From Trichomonas vaginalis G3 (Eukaryota; Parabasalia; Trichomonadida; Trichomonadidae): DNA of 64,000 bases. The translations under genes and the position numbers were made by a program. Below, piece by piece: positions 31,669-42,954 of the stretch. Every line of letters starts with the position of its first letter. Positions within the stretch are counted from its first letter, which is position 1. The stretch lies in NCBI RefSeq assembly GCF_026262505.1, contig NC_067208.1:15013962-15077961 (forward strand), read 5' to 3'. The notes under the pieces are model-generated. The model ran no database searches, was not told the origin of the DNA, and saw only the letters and a program-made list of their open reading frames with translations.

Positions 31669-32756
31669 ATGAGCTTGAAAGAAGTATTCGAACAACACCA
31701 TGGAGGCATTCATTTAAGAAGTTCAATGAAGCTGCAAAGAGTTCGGGATTTACTAACAGAGCTGAAGTGAAAAGGTTCTTTGACAAAAATGTTGTACATC
31801 AAACAAAAATAAATCCTTACGACTACTTTTTACCAATTTACTCCAACACTCCTGACGCATACCAATTTGACACTCTCATTCAAAGCAGAAAAGGAGGACA
31901 TAAACCATTCCTCATCTTCATTAATGTTAACACTCGTAAAGCATATGCGTATATAATGAGAAATAAAGGCTCATGAAGTGTTAAGAGTTTTACAAAAGTT
32001 TGTAGCAGAACATAGCCCAAGTACTTTAACATCAGACCAAGACGGTGCATACCTCAGCAACGAAATCACAGAATTTCTCATTAAGCATAACATAACTCAC
32101 TACACTACTGAAGACCATAACCATAACATACTCGGTATCATTAACCGCTTCATAAGGACTCTCAGAGATTTAAATCAAGAGCGAGACTTTACCGAAGAAA
32201 CAATGAAACATTTTCTCGAAGTATATAATTCCTCAACACATTCTACAACAGGACATACACCAAATTCAATGACAAACAACAAGAAGAGAAAAGTATATAC
32301 AAAAGAAACGAAGTCAAACAAAAACAAATATCAGAAATTCAACACAATTTACTCTCATTCCTGGAACAAAAGTTCGTGTAGTTCTTGACGACAAACCAAT
32401 TGACAAAGAAACGTTTAAGGTTAAGTCGAAATTATTATATCGTAGACTCTACGCAAGGTAATGGATATCTTATAAAAGCTGCTGACGACTCCATAGCATT
32501 TTACCCTCATAAATTAGTCGAAAGTAGTAATGGCAAACTTGCTGAAACCATTGACGAAGCAAAGCGAGGAGTGGTTATTGAAATACTTGACTACAACATA
32601 AACGATGACACTTATAAAGTAAGATATGAAGGAGGCGTTGAAGATGTTATACCATCTAAGAACTTGAGAGAATCTAAACCAACTCATCTGGGACCATTAG
32701 AGCGGGAGTACTGGAAAGATAAAAACATGCCAGAAAGAATAAGAAAATTCTTCTAA
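31669..32756 (+). pseudogene. Retroviral-type integrase (c-integrase), broken
   Basis: The rve-fold core is recognisable by LTSDQDGAYLSNEITEF and LGIINRFIRTLRDLN, followed by a C-terminal SH3/chromo-like part (YKVRYEGGVEDVIPSK). The counterpart in the outer element is at 49773-50732. About three breaks. Confidence 0.8.
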
Positions 32757-32794
32757 ACTTTTTCATTAGATGTAAATCAGACATGAATATATTA

Positions 32795-32860
32795 TAGGTG
32801 AAGTGGTGAAATCTCACCTGTTTTCTCACCTCTTTTCTCACCTCATGAATTTTCATGAAT
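32795..32860. repeat. GGTGA-type palindromic intergenic repeat
   Basis: AGGTGAAGTGGTGAAATCTCACC is followed by direct TTTTCTCACCT units, between the integrase and KilA-N genes. The same family recurs at about 23,950, 33,640, 34,805, 34,966, 36,715 and 45,325 in this element and 53,600-56,290 in the outer one. Confidence 0.75.
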
Positions 32861-32912
32861 TTTCCCGAAATAAAAAATAAAATTAGTTTTATTTTTATTT
32901 ATTTTTTTATTT

Positions 32913-32927
32913 TGTATGTAAGAACAG
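32913..32927 (+). promoter_or_regulatory. TGTATGTAAGAACAG start-proximal motif
   Basis: Two bases before ATG 32930. The same motif, or one with GGACAG, occurs at 35817-35831, 57001-57015, 59755-59769 and 60316-60330, each two to three bases before an ATG, and in part at 34694-34702 (minus). A T-rich tract always precedes it. Confidence 0.6.
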
Positions 32928-32929
32928 AA

Positions 32930-33595
32930 ATGTCAGTCGAAGCACAGACGTTCACGAACAAATCTAATGGTGAAACATTCACAAAAGGCACTTATAACGG
33001 TATTGAAGTCTTACGTAGAGACAAGGATGGTTACATTAATGCAACAAAGATGGCAAGAGAAGCGGGAAGGTTAAACCATTTAAACAGATTTCTCAATAGT
33101 ACTAAAATGCAGGAAATTCTTGAGTTTTGGATGAACGAATACGGTGGAGCCAAAAGTGGCTCGACCTCAAAACAAGCATTTTATGAGCTTACTAAGGGCG
33201 TTATGAATGAATTCAAAGGTATTTACATACATCCTGACCTCGTTCATTTTGTTGCTGAATGGTGCTCTGTAAAGTATGCATTTTATGTCAAAGATATTAT
33301 GGACTCCATAGACAAGAAAGTTCATGAGAAGTTAGATGAAGAAGAACTCGAAGATACAGTGGAGAATGCTAAACCTTTGTTCGAAGAAGAAGTTGGAAAA
33401 ATGTGCGAAAAACAATTAGAACATGAACGTGAGATATATTATGGTTATAGAGATTCTCCATACGAACTAGACCAATGGGAACAAGAAGATTTAAAGAGAG
33501 AATTTAGAGAATATGAACTCGCTAAGATAGCATTTGAAGCTGCAGAAAAGAAGTTAAAAGTTTGGGGTCGTTTTGTACAAAAATATTGTGAGTAA
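32930..33595 (+). CDS. KilA-N domain protein
   Basis: A 221-aa protein of the KilA-N family common in large DNA viruses and phages, presumed to bind DNA. EVLRRDKDGYINATKMAREAG followed by a helix and KGIYIHPDLVHFVAEWCSVKYAF are the domain's typical blocks (residues about 25-125). The C-terminal third is charged and helical. The ATG at 32930 directly follows the TGTATGTAAGAACAG motif; upstream codons in the frame belong to the leader. Confidence 0.85.
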   Translation: MSVEAQTFTNKSNGETFTKGTYNGIEVLRRDKDGYINATKMAREAGRLNHLNRFLNSTKMQEILEFWMNEYGGAKSGSTSKQAFYELTKGVMNEFKGIYIHPDLVHFVAEWCSVKYAFYVKDIMDSIDKKVHEKLDEEELEDTVENAKPLFEEEVGKMCEKQLEHEREIYYGYRDSPYELDQWEQEDLKREFREYELAKIAFEAAEKKLKVWGRFVQKYCE

Positions 33596-33723
33596 ATGAA
33601 CCATTTATTTTTATTGAATTCACCAAAAATATAATTTAGGTGAAGAGACCCAAAGGGTCAGAGCCGCAAAGCGGCTAGGTGAGATATCACCTGTTTTTTC
33701 ACCTCTTTTCTCACCCCAGTTTT

Positions 33724-34689
33724 TCACAAGCGTTTTACATGAATTGTACGATGTATATTTGAAATTCTAAACAATTTCGTAGCTTCTATTTCTTCTGTCA
33801 GTACATCGAATGTTTTAACAATGCCGAAAGTTTCTTTATACTTCTTCTTGACGTCAGATAGAAGGAAATCTTCTGCTGTTGGATAATTTTTATTAAGAAA
33901 TTCTAACATGTTCATTTTATTTTCTGCTGGCTTTTCTGCTTCTTTCTTTAAGTCTGCATAGTCGTTTCGCATTCTTTCTATCTCTTTGACGGAGTAGTTA
34001 TATTTCCTCATTGCTGCTTTACATTTTGAACATTGTGGGTTCATTTTTGCGTTATATTCTGAAACCTTACCTTGCTTAGAACAACTAAAGCGTCAATGGT
34101 TTTCTTCATCTCAAACATAGCGGGTCTTATTTGTTCGTTCCATACTTTGCCTCTTCTATCTTTATCTCTTATTTCCCAAACACATTTTGCAACTAATGAA
34201 ACAAAGTTATCGTAAGTCTTAAACTCCCCAGATTTATATATGTCAGAAATGTTTTTATATACCATGTCGCAATCTTTGTCCATAACCTTATGGTTGCAAT
34301 GAAAACCAGAAACTCATAGTTTACCTTTCGAATGAACTTCTTTATTTCTACTGAGTCAGTTGGTTTCACTTCTATTTCATCGAATTCAGGAATGGTTAGT
34401 TTTTGATGCTGAATTTCAGGTAGTTTAGGCAAATGGTCAATAATGTCCTGCATTTCATAAAGATATTGTTCATTTGTTTCATCTTTCGCACTACAGTCTA
34501 AATTACTTGTTAAAAGTTCTTGCTTTATCTTCTGGATTTCTGTTTCGAAAGTATATGAAGAAGGAATGAAGCTTTTCATCTCTCTAACATAGATGTTGGA
34601 TTCATGACTAACGAGTTTGGTGAAGTTGTTGTGGACAGAGTCCCGCCGTTCGCGGCTTGAATTGTTGTTGTGCCGATTGTTGAAATCAT
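33724..34689 (-). pseudogene. Inner copy of a 304-aa Maverick protein, broken
   Basis: Closely related to the intact gene at 54904-55818. MKSFIPSSYTFETEI, the KPTDSVEIKKFIRKVNYEF block and the CSKC-containing C-terminal helix region are shared nearly word for word. About two breaks. A partial TGTATGTAA motif precedes the start. Function unknown. Confidence 0.7.
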
Positions 34690-35234
34690 ATCTTTACATA
34701 CAAAATAAAAAAATAAATAAAAATAAAACTAACGTATATTTTCTATCTTAAGGAAATTCATGAAAATTCAAGACCTTTGGGTCTCGCGCTTAGCGCTGAG
34801 GAGAAATTAGGTGAAAAAGAGGTGACATCTCACCTCTTCACCTATAATATATTTTTTGGTCATTTACACTCATTTACGAAGAAGTTATGACAAAGCATTT
34901 ACGAAGAAGTTATGAAAAGCATTTACGAAGAAGTTATGACAAAGTCACGAGGGTGAAAAAAGAGGTGAGAAAACAGGTGACATCTCACCTCTTCACCTAA
35001 TATATTTTAGGTCAAAGCTTCCACGAGAGAAAAGATTCCTCATTCGCTAAGGATTTCCAAAAATGAAAAAATCATTGATTTCGGCTGAGAAAAAACAGCA
35101 AAACCCTTCTTCCACGGGAACAAAGAAATAAAGAAGAAATAAAGTAAATTTTTTATTTATTCCCGTGGAAGATAGAGCACTTTTATGAACACTTTTTATT
35201 CACGACAAACAAGACAAATAAAGAAAATAAGAAA

Positions 35235-35318
35235 ACGGCGCTGTCGCGGTTCGAACCACAGACCTTGACCCCTCCATAACACCACCTTAGACCACTGTGC
35301 TACGTAGCCTGTCGACAT
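35235..35318 (-). other. tRNA-like segment with Pol III boxes inside the inner Maverick
   Basis: On the minus strand TAGCACAGTGG (35292-35302) fits the A box and GTTCGAACC (35248-35256) the B box. They are 46 bp apart and a TTTT follows. GGTCTAAGG after the A box is reminiscent of tRNA-Leu. The D stem pairs in part, but anticodon and acceptor stems do not form well, so a working tRNA is doubtful. The related block at 59,816 lacks it. Confidence 0.5.
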
Positions 35319-35350
35319 AAGATTTTATAAATTGCATATTTGACGTAAAT

Positions 35351-35725
35351 TTATTTCCATCTGGCTTCCCACTGCATAAGATATTCATACGTGTTTGTAA
35401 GACATTCATTAAACTTCTTTTCTATTGCATCTAATCTTGCGTTATTTTTTTCAATAACTTGTCTGTATTCTTCATCATCTCCAGCAGTGTTTGGGTCTTC
35501 ACGTTTAAAATATTCATTGTTAACCAATTTTTTATCTACAAATTTTATTAGTGTTTGATTCACTTCGTTATGATAACGGTCATATTCTTTCAATACGTAA
35601 GTGAAGACAAAATGCGTCGTACCTTCAATCTTAAAGCTTAAAGAACTTTCAACACAGTTTTGAGGGTCTGTCAGTGCGTCAATGAGATAGTATTCGAAGT
35701 CAGTCAATAATCTTTTTAAAGTCAT
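35351..35725 (-). CDS. Conserved 124-aa Maverick protein
   Basis: MTLKRLLTDFEYYLIDAL..., acidic, with FVFTYVLKEYDRYHN and a helical C-terminus. A nearly identical copy lies at 59851-60225. A more distant relative is 62464-62910 (KFCFWEYDKNHK). Function unknown; the family seems general to these elements and sits next to KilA-N genes. Confidence 0.65.
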   Translation of the reverse strand: MTLKRLLTDFEYYLIDALTDPQNCVESSLSFKIEGTTHFVFTYVLKEYDRYHNEVNQTLIKFVDKKLVNNEYFKREDPNTAGDDEEYRQVIEKNNARLDAIEKKFNECLTNTYEYLMQWEARWK

Positions 35726-35833
35726 TTCATACAGGATAAAATTTAATGTTGTGAAGAAATAGTGTTTATCTCAGAAAAAATAAAGTTAGTTTTTATTTTA
35801 TTTATTTTTTTTATCCTGTATGTAAGAACAGTA

Positions 35834-36660
35834 ATGTCAACATTAGAGAACACAACAACTGCTATCGTTCATGAAGCCATAAATGAAGAATACGAATACA
35901 TACAATATAACAAACAATTGAGACTCATTCGTTCAGTCAAAGATGATATGTATCAAATGCAAAGTATAATGAACGCTCTTCGTTCTACAAAGCAAGCATA
36001 TCATTTGGTTTGAAAACAACAGGCAAAAGAACTTTTAGAAGAATTTCCTCATATGATTGCTTCCCTCGGAAAACCGAGGAAGAGATTCCGTACGAAAATC
36101 GCAAGAATTTGGCACCTGGTTTGAAAGGTTATTATGTTCATAGACTTTAGTAAATGCGTAGCAATGTGGGCTTCACCTCGTTATGCTTGTTATATTTTCA
36201 TGATGTTAGATGAACTATATAAAAGCAGAACGTGGAGAGATGGAAAAGAAACTTCAAGCAAAAGATGAAAGTCATTGAATCCAAAGACAAAAGCATACAG
36301 AAAAGAATACCACGTTCAGTACCAAAAGGAAAGGAAAAGAGTTATAAGTATATGATTTATACTGAAGAGTTGGAGAAAGAAGAAGATAGAGATATGGTTA
36401 TGTTGCATTTAGTCAGAAGAAACAACAAAAGCTTTTACGACCTTGCTAAAATATATAAATCTGACAGAAACTGGTTCTATCGTGAAAACTTACCGATTTC
36501 AATGACACCGAATGAGCAAATAAAAGAAATTGTCAAAAATACTCTTCCTCAAACACACTATGACATCAAAGGTTGCACAATACTTACCTTCAAAGAAGAC
36601 TTAACATTACTGAAGGAAAAAATAACAGAATATTTCGATAACTTCAAAGAGGAAGAATGA
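35834..36660 (+). pseudogene. KilA-N-like protein, inner copy, broken
   Basis: Counterpart of the intact 60333-61112 gene: the start MSTLENTTTAIVHE, the AMWASPRYA block and the C-terminal SFYDLAKIYKSDRNWFYREN region are shared. About two breaks. The TGTATGTAAGAACAG motif precedes the ATG by two bases. Confidence 0.75.
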
Positions 36661-36714
36661 AGTCACGACAACATTAACGAAGAAGTCACGACAACATTAA
36701 CGAAGAGAGAATGA

Positions 36715-36790
36715 GGTGAAAAAACAGACCCAAAGGGTCAGAGCCGCAAAGCGGCTAGGTGATATCTCACCTCTTCACCAAAAATATATT
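36715..36790. repeat. Intergenic palindrome plus paired hairpins
   Basis: GACCCAAAGGGTC (36727-36739) and AGCCGCAAAGCGGCT (36742-36756) lie inside a GGTGA/TCACC palindromic repeat between convergent genes. The same arrangement is at 33640-33720. Confidence 0.7.
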
Positions 36791-36795
36791 TTTGG

Positions 36796-37268
36796 TTAAA
36801 TAGCTTCAGGGTCAATTTCTTCAACCATTTCACTTCCTTCGTCAATGTCAATTGAAGCTTCTTCAACCTTTGGTAAGAACTTTTGTATAACATCTTTGTT
36901 CGTTATTGTCTTCAGAGATGAAGGATAATATTTCACAGATGTTTCACCCTTCTTATATTCTTTCTGTTCGGAAAGATTCATAGCAATACTGAAGAAGTCA
37001 ATGTTGGAGTTCTTTATGACAGTATAGTGTGTATCTTTGACATTCACGAGAAACTCTTTTGTTTCAAAACTACTGCTAACTCTTGTGAAGTATAACGTTT
37101 GCGGTCAATGACAATAGCTAATGGTCTGACATACTGACCAAACTTAGATTCTTTCACAAACTTCTTGTTAAAGATAACATTAACGTTTGAAGCATTATTG
37201 AACTCATTCTTGATGGCAGTAGCGAGAGCATTGTATGAAAAGAACTTGCAATCTTGCATGTGTTTCAT
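36796..37268 (-). pseudogene. Acidic-tailed protein (ssDNA-binding candidate), broken
   Basis: About 157 codons with a basic first half and the acidic end EMVEEIDPEAI. The outer element has a similarly placed 139-aa protein with the tail ENIDIDPEMF (62927-63346). The acidic C-terminal tip resembles that of single-stranded DNA-binding proteins. This is inference. It lies just before the polymerase. About one break. Confidence 0.45.
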
Positions 37269-37358
37269 TAAAATAAAAATATTAAATTATTTTGAAAAAT
37301 AACTTAAAAAAAATCTAATCTAATTTTTTCAAAAATATTTTTTTATTTCCTACTAAAG

Positions 37359-40300
37359 ATGTATCGGAAGTTGTCTAAGTTAGAACACTCGGAAATAAAA
37401 CAACTTCTTACAGAAGCTAATATAGATGTTGCAAAGCATTACGCAACAAACAAAAAAGCACTCGCTGACTTCATTAAAGACTACAATGGTGCAATAAGTT
37501 ATGATAGAATTCATGAGTTCATAAAGCCGCAACGCGGCGAGGACGAAGTCCATGCAATAGCATTTCCTTTAAATGACATTGCTATTGACTTATATCATAG
37601 ACGTTCAATACCACATGAAGTAAGAAGAGAAATGTTTGACATAACAAAGCCGCATGACGGCGCGGGCGTAGCCCATGCAAACGTTGGTGAAACACGAAAG
37701 AGAGATGACACACTGAAACAACAGAGAAGAGAGATGTTTAAAAGTGCTATAGAACAAGTTCGCAAAGCTAACGATGTCATTCGTTCCATTGACGACAAAC
37801 CAAAAGAAGGTGAGAGATGGTTAAAGAAAGATGAAGAGAATAGGAAGAGAAATGTGAAGTCAGGCAATAGACTCATTGACTTTAACATCGAAGCTTTAGA
37901 TGAACCAAACAGAGACTACTTACACAAACATTTCGGTAAGGTTTTCATGAGACTCTTAGAGAAAATTAAAATAAACTCGCAACAGAGATGGATGGTATGT
38001 TATAAACTTGGTGGAAAGTATGAATGTTCTACGTTAAACCTCAATAATATTGGAACATTACTACATCAGCTCTTGAAGGAGAACTTTATATCAGAGATAG
38101 AAGCAAATGCTGCAGGTATTGTTGAAATGCACTATGACTTCTTCTTGACAAACATAAAGAATCTTACCGAAATAAAGATGTATGATTTAACAGAATATGA
38201 AGGCTTAACGATGTCAGATGTAAAGAAAGGCAAACCAAAAAAGAGACCATATAGAGATGAAAGCACACTGACAAATGACCAGAAAGCCATTTTGGAAGCT
38301 CTTAAGCAAACAGGAAACCCAGCACTTATAGAAAGCTTTTGGAAAGATAATGGTGAAAAGAAGTTTTATAAGAAGAGAAGCGGTCAGTTCTGGAAGTATC
38401 TTTGCACATTACCTATAAATCTTGAACGCTACCAAATCTTCAATGAACTGAACAAAAGAACTGCAACACTTATGACAGAGGACAATTGTTTCGTTTATGC
38501 TTGCATTCAGGCTGGAGTAAATGAAGAAACTATTGACCACATGAGAGAAGTCATTCGTGTTAGAGACTTTCCTCAAAGTAAAGTACAAGAAATTTCCGAT
38601 TCAACAGGTATAGCATTTAATGTTACCATTGGTTATTTCAATGACTCAAGACATAATGAAATAAAGAGATATATACCAAAAGAATGCGAAACTGTTAGAA
38701 CTATTGACTTACTTCTTGTTGAAGACCACTACATGCTAAATGAAAGATTACCAATGACAACATACTTCATTCGAAACTATATAGAAATCTTGAAGGAGTG
38801 TGGTGGAATGAACATTGAGAAACAGATGAAGATTTATACAAAGAGAGAAGATAAATATGTAGTTCGTTATGATAGAACAACACCGCTATGGGATGTTATG
38901 AAAACATTGTGGGAGTGCAAATATTTCGAACCTATTTCTTATGGAGAACTTTTCACATATACTACTGACTTATATAAACAGAACCTTGCACCATTTAAAG
39001 ATTTGACATATGCTCCAAAGTATTGTGTACAACTGAAGAAGAAAGCAGAGTCAAAAGAAGTAAATAAAGCTAAATGTAAATTCATTCCTGAGCACGTTTT
39101 CTTTGCTGACTTTGAGTGTAGCACAGACGGCTTTCATAAAGCTTTTAACATCTGTTATGACAGTGAAGATGGTTCAGTGAGTGAAAGCATTTGGGGTCAA
39201 AACTGTGCAACAGAATTTTTGGAAAGACTTCCTGACAAGAGTTTAATATATTTCCAACCTCAGTTATGACATAAACTTCATCTTAAGACACATGACAGAA
39301 GTGAAAGGAACTCCCATCATTAAAGGTTCACGAACAATGCAAATAACTGGTTTATATAAAGGACGGGCAATTATTATAAAAGACTCTTACAGTGTTATAA
39401 ATAAGAAGCTTAAACTATTTCCTGCTATGTTTAACTTACAAACAGGACCGAAAGAAGTATTTCCATATAACTACTACAGCAGTGTTTTGTTAGCAAATGA
39501 CAACAGAACTGGTGTCATTTCTGAAGCATGTAAGTTTATCCATGATGCAGATACATTCATGAAAAACATAGATTCCATCAAAGGTTGCAGAATAGATGAA
39601 AACCACTTCGACTTAGAAAAATATAGCACGTTTTACTGCAAACAAGATGTAAGAATTTTAAGAGAAGGTTTTGTAAAGTTCCGCAATGACTTATTGAAAG
39701 AGTTTGATTTAAACGTTTATGACTACGTTAGTATTTGTTCTATTGCTAACAAATTGTTTGAGAACAGAGTATACTTCCCGAATGGAAATCTTTATGACCT
39801 CTCAAATAAACCAAGAGAATTTATTTCGAGATGCATTCAAGGTGGAAGATGTATGTTGTCAGATAACATGAAACAAAAGAGCAAAAAGAAACTCATTGCT
39901 GACTTCGACACTGTTTCATTATATCCTTCAGCTATAGCAAGACTTTATACTTTAGAAGGTATTCCAAAAGTATTGAAGGAAGAAATGTTAAGCACAGAGT
40001 ATCTCATGAGACATTTATTCGATGATGACCAAAAGGAACCCATTGGTGAAAAGTTTATGTCTGGCTTCTTTGTTCTCATTAAGATAACAGAGATTGGTAT
40101 ACCCAGACACTTTCATTTAATAGTTTGCGACCCTGAACTAAATCCAGAACTTAACGTTCCAAGAAGTTCAAACACTTGCTGTCTCATGTATGTTGACCAT
40201 ATAACATTACAAGACCTCATAAAATATCAATGTGTCAAATGTGAAGTGTTGCAAGGATACTATTACGATGGAAACAGAGATATGAGAATAAGAGATGAAG

Positions 40301-41163
40301 TAAAGAAGTTGTTTGAGTTAAGGTTAAAGTATAAGAAAGAAGGAAACCCCTTACAAGAAATTATAAAACTCATTCTGAACAGCATTTATGGCAAAACTAT
40401 TCTATCTCCTATTGAGTCAAAAATAACCATAGTAAATGACAAAGATGCTATAAGATATGCTATAAGAAATTACAACCATATAGTGAAGTTCGAAGGTTTG
40501 GATGGTTCAGATAAAACTATTTTCAAGCTAACGAAAAGCATTTGCAGACACTTTAACTTCTGTCCACTTGGTGTTAATATTCTGTCTATGTCAAAACGTA
40601 TTATGAATGAAGTATTCTGTACTGCTGAAGATATGGGTCTTCAAATCTTTTACCAGGATACCGACAGTATGCACTTATATAATGAAGACATACCAAAGCT
40701 TGCAGCAGAGTTTAAGAAGAGATATGGTCGCGAACTTATAGGAAAGAACCTTGGTCAATTTCATAGCGACTTTGCAGAAATAACACCTGGAAAACAAAGT
40801 TTAGCTTATAAAAGTATTTTCTGTGGAAAGAAGACCTACATAGACTTACTCACTAACGATTTAAATGAAGTTGCATTTCACTGCAGAATGAAAGGCGTGA
40901 AGCAAGATGTTATTGCTTTAACCGCTAATGAAATGTTTCCTGAAGCTATACAATGCTATTACAATGAAGATAAGAACATTCACATACCTGTTGGAACATA
41001 TGACAAAGACTCTGAGTTCAGTTTAATGAAACTTTACAAAGCACTTTATGATGGTCAAGAGATTGCATTCGACTTATGTAAGTCATGTCAACCTTGCTTT
41101 GCTGAAAAGTTCAACTTTTCAATAACGACTAAAACAAGCTTTATTCGTAAGTTGAAGTTCTGA
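37359..41163 (+). pseudogene. Protein-primed family B DNA polymerase, broken
   Basis: The replicative polymerase of Mavericks. An N-terminal extension of about 550 residues precedes the exonuclease motif FADFECS. The polymerase part has SLYPSA (motif A, near 39,920), NSIYGK (motif B, near 40,385) and YQDTDSM (motif C, near 40,660). Two paired-hairpin inserts (37526-37551 and 37649-37674) are read through in frame in the N-terminal extension, giving KPxxGxxxVHA-like peptides. About one break. Confidence 0.92.
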
Positions 41164-41280
41164 GGTCATGGGCTTCGCCCTTGCCGCTAGCGGCTTATTT
41201 TTGTCAGCAATGAGGTCATGAATGAGGTCATGGGCTTCGCCCTTGCCGCTAGCGGCTTATTTTTGTCAGCAATGAGGTCA
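41163..41280. repeat. Tandem copy of a paired-hairpin unit
   Basis: Two copies, about 62 bp apart, of GGGCTTCGCCC followed by GCCGCTAGCGGC and TTATTTTTGTCAGCAATGAG, directly after the polymerase stop. Confidence 0.8.
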
Positions 41281-41333
41281 TTCGTGATAAAAATAAAGCT
41301 AGCGTAGATTTTACAATACTGCGATGGTAGAGT

Positions 41334-41591
41334 TTAAGAGTTGTGCTTCAATGTAGAGACAGTCCTTCCCATCTGGAGGCAAGAACACTGGACATTTATG
41401 GTCATGAGTGAGAACATGTCTATCCAAAACTCACGATTGAAGCCAGTTAATTTATAGTATTTAGGGTTAGGAAGTGGTGAAGTTCTTGTATGACCAATGA
41501 ACTCATTTTCAACGCCTTTGGCTATATTAGAGTAAAGTATTGCTTGCTTTCTATCCCAAATGCCAGGTGTTACAATCTTTGAAAAATTCAT
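41334..41591 (-). CDS. Small hypothetical protein of the inner Maverick
   Basis: An 85-aa protein (MNFSKIVTPGIWDRK...). No family recognised. Its start overlaps the stop of the upstream gene on the same strand, so translation may be coupled, or it may once have been part of a neighbouring structural gene. Confidence 0.4.
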   Translation of the reverse strand: MNFSKIVTPGIWDRKQAILYSNIAKGVENEFIGHTRTSPLPNPKYYKLTGFNREFWIDMFSLMTINVQCSCLQMGRTVSTLKHNS

Positions 41592-42169
41592 TTTTTCCTC
41601 GGAAGCATTGCATCATAATTGAAAACATTCTTAAAATCATCACTTGGTTCGGAGATTTGAAATCTTATACGTAATGGATTTTCTTTCTTTTTAGCGACTT
41701 CATTGAATGGTGAGAATACAATGAATTGACAGTCATGTGTTCCATCTTCATTTTCATTAAATTCATAATGAAAGTCTATAAGTTGTGGCTGACTACCTTC
41801 TTCCTTCAGTTGTGCAAGAAACTCACGTAAAGGCTGTAAAAGTTTGTACTTCAATGTTGAACTTTTTCTCGAACATCTCATTAAATGAAATCATACATTG
41901 CAACAATGTTGTATCGTCTTTAAAGTATTTGTATATGTGAATGTTTTGGGCGCTTAAAGACTGTTCGTCATTTTCTATCTCGACTTGAAGTATAAAGTCA
42001 ACCTTTCTGAAAGCACGTGTTATATACATAGATGTTATGCCAATGTACTTCTCTTCATTTATGTTCACAATCCAGTCTGTTGGAAACTTAAACGTTACTC
42101 TGTTCCCTTTATTTTGACGTCAGGGTTTTCACTACTGAACGCAACAGATAAAGGTATTTGTCTATACAT
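41588..42169 (-). pseudogene. Second capsid-like protein of the YP-W family, broken
   Basis: The start MYRQIPLSVAF, then an aromatic-W segment, KYIGITSMYI, and alternating strands ending in DYDAML-type sequence. The layout matches the 24765 and 47365/52736 proteins. A penton-like role is inferred. About two breaks. Confidence 0.4.
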
Positions 42170-42193
42170 TTAGTTTGGATAAAAATAAACCAT

Positions 42194-42466
42194 TTACTCT
42201 TTCTTTGCTTCAGCTTCCTTTGCTTTTTGTTCTTCCTTTGCTTTTTTCGCCAGCAAACGTGGGTTCTTCTGTCTTCCAGCAGCTAATGCAGCTAGTTGTT
42301 TTTCACTAAGTTTTCTCTTTGGTCTCTCTGGCTTTTGTTCTTGTTTTTGTTCCTTCAGTTCGGATAAAATTTGCTCGCGAATTTCTTTCTTCAATGCTTC
42401 AACATCTATGACCCTTGGGTCTTGTCCATATGACTTGTCTGAGTCATTTGACTGTAGATAAAAACT
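42194..42466 (-). pseudogene. Lys/Glu-rich basic protein, start unclear
   Basis: Strongly charged, with EQKPERPKRKLSEKQLAALA and AKKAKEEQKAKEAEAKK, predicted as one long helix. It could be a DNA-condensing core protein. No clean ATG is seen, so it is likely damaged. Confidence 0.4.
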
Positions 42467-42531
42467 AACTTAAAACTTTAACCGATGTAAAATGAGCTTG
42501 TCAAAATCAGAACGAGAGTCTATTATATTAA

Positions 42532-42927
42532 ATGACGCCAAGAGGAATACAACATCCTTTCTATTACGTAAGTCAGAGTAAAGATGGTAAAATATACGTA
42601 AGAAAAAGAAAGGTTCCATTAGCGAATGCAGAGAGCGACAACATTAAGGTGCATGGCAAGGGTGAAGTCCACGAAGCCCATATAAAACCTTCTGTTCAAA
42701 CTGAAAAGTCAATAGAACAAGAAGAAAAGAAGCCAGATGTACTTTCAATAACGAACCAAGAGCTTATTGCAAAGTTCGTGAATTTCATTGAAAAGCAAAC
42801 CGAGTCAAAGAACCCTGACCCGCCAGTGAAAGAAGTCGAGACAAAAGAGAATGTACAGTTCATTGAAAATGTCAAGAAACAACTTCCACCACGAATGCCA
42901 AGAAGAAGAGTGAGAATAATGAAGTAA
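42532..42927 (+). CDS. Basic hypothetical protein before the capsid gene
   Basis: A 131-aa protein: MTPRGIQHPFYYVSQSKDGK, a basic KRKVPL segment, then a Glu/Lys-rich helix and an Arg-rich end (PPRMPRRRVRIMK). The N-terminus resembles that of 45076-45311 (GFYVHTMKDGRVQFRKIK). A decayed paired-hairpin insert (near 42,650) lies in frame. Possibly a minor virion or scaffold protein. Confidence 0.45.
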   Translation: MTPRGIQHPFYYVSQSKDGKIYVRKRKVPLANAESDNIKVHGKGEVHEAHIKPSVQTEKSIEQEEKKPDVLSITNQELIAKFVNFIEKQTESKNPDPPVKEVETKENVQFIENVKKQLPPRMPRRRVRIMK

Positions 42928-42934
42928 ATAGATA

Positions 42935-42940
42935 TTTTTA
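42935..42940 (+). promoter_or_regulatory. TTTTTA box of the capsid gene
   Basis: TTTTTA ends 15 bp before ATG 42955. Equivalent boxes lie at 44544-44549, 46720-46725, 47101-47106 and 52720-52725, each 11-15 bp from an ATG, and in related form before 50750, 51171, 51343 and 51961. Confidence 0.55.
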
Positions 42941-42954
42941 TCTGAAGTAAATAC

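Noticed and set aside
35235-35318. Functional tRNA-Leu gene
   Set aside because: Anticodon and acceptor stems do not form by eye, so only a tRNA-like call is kept.
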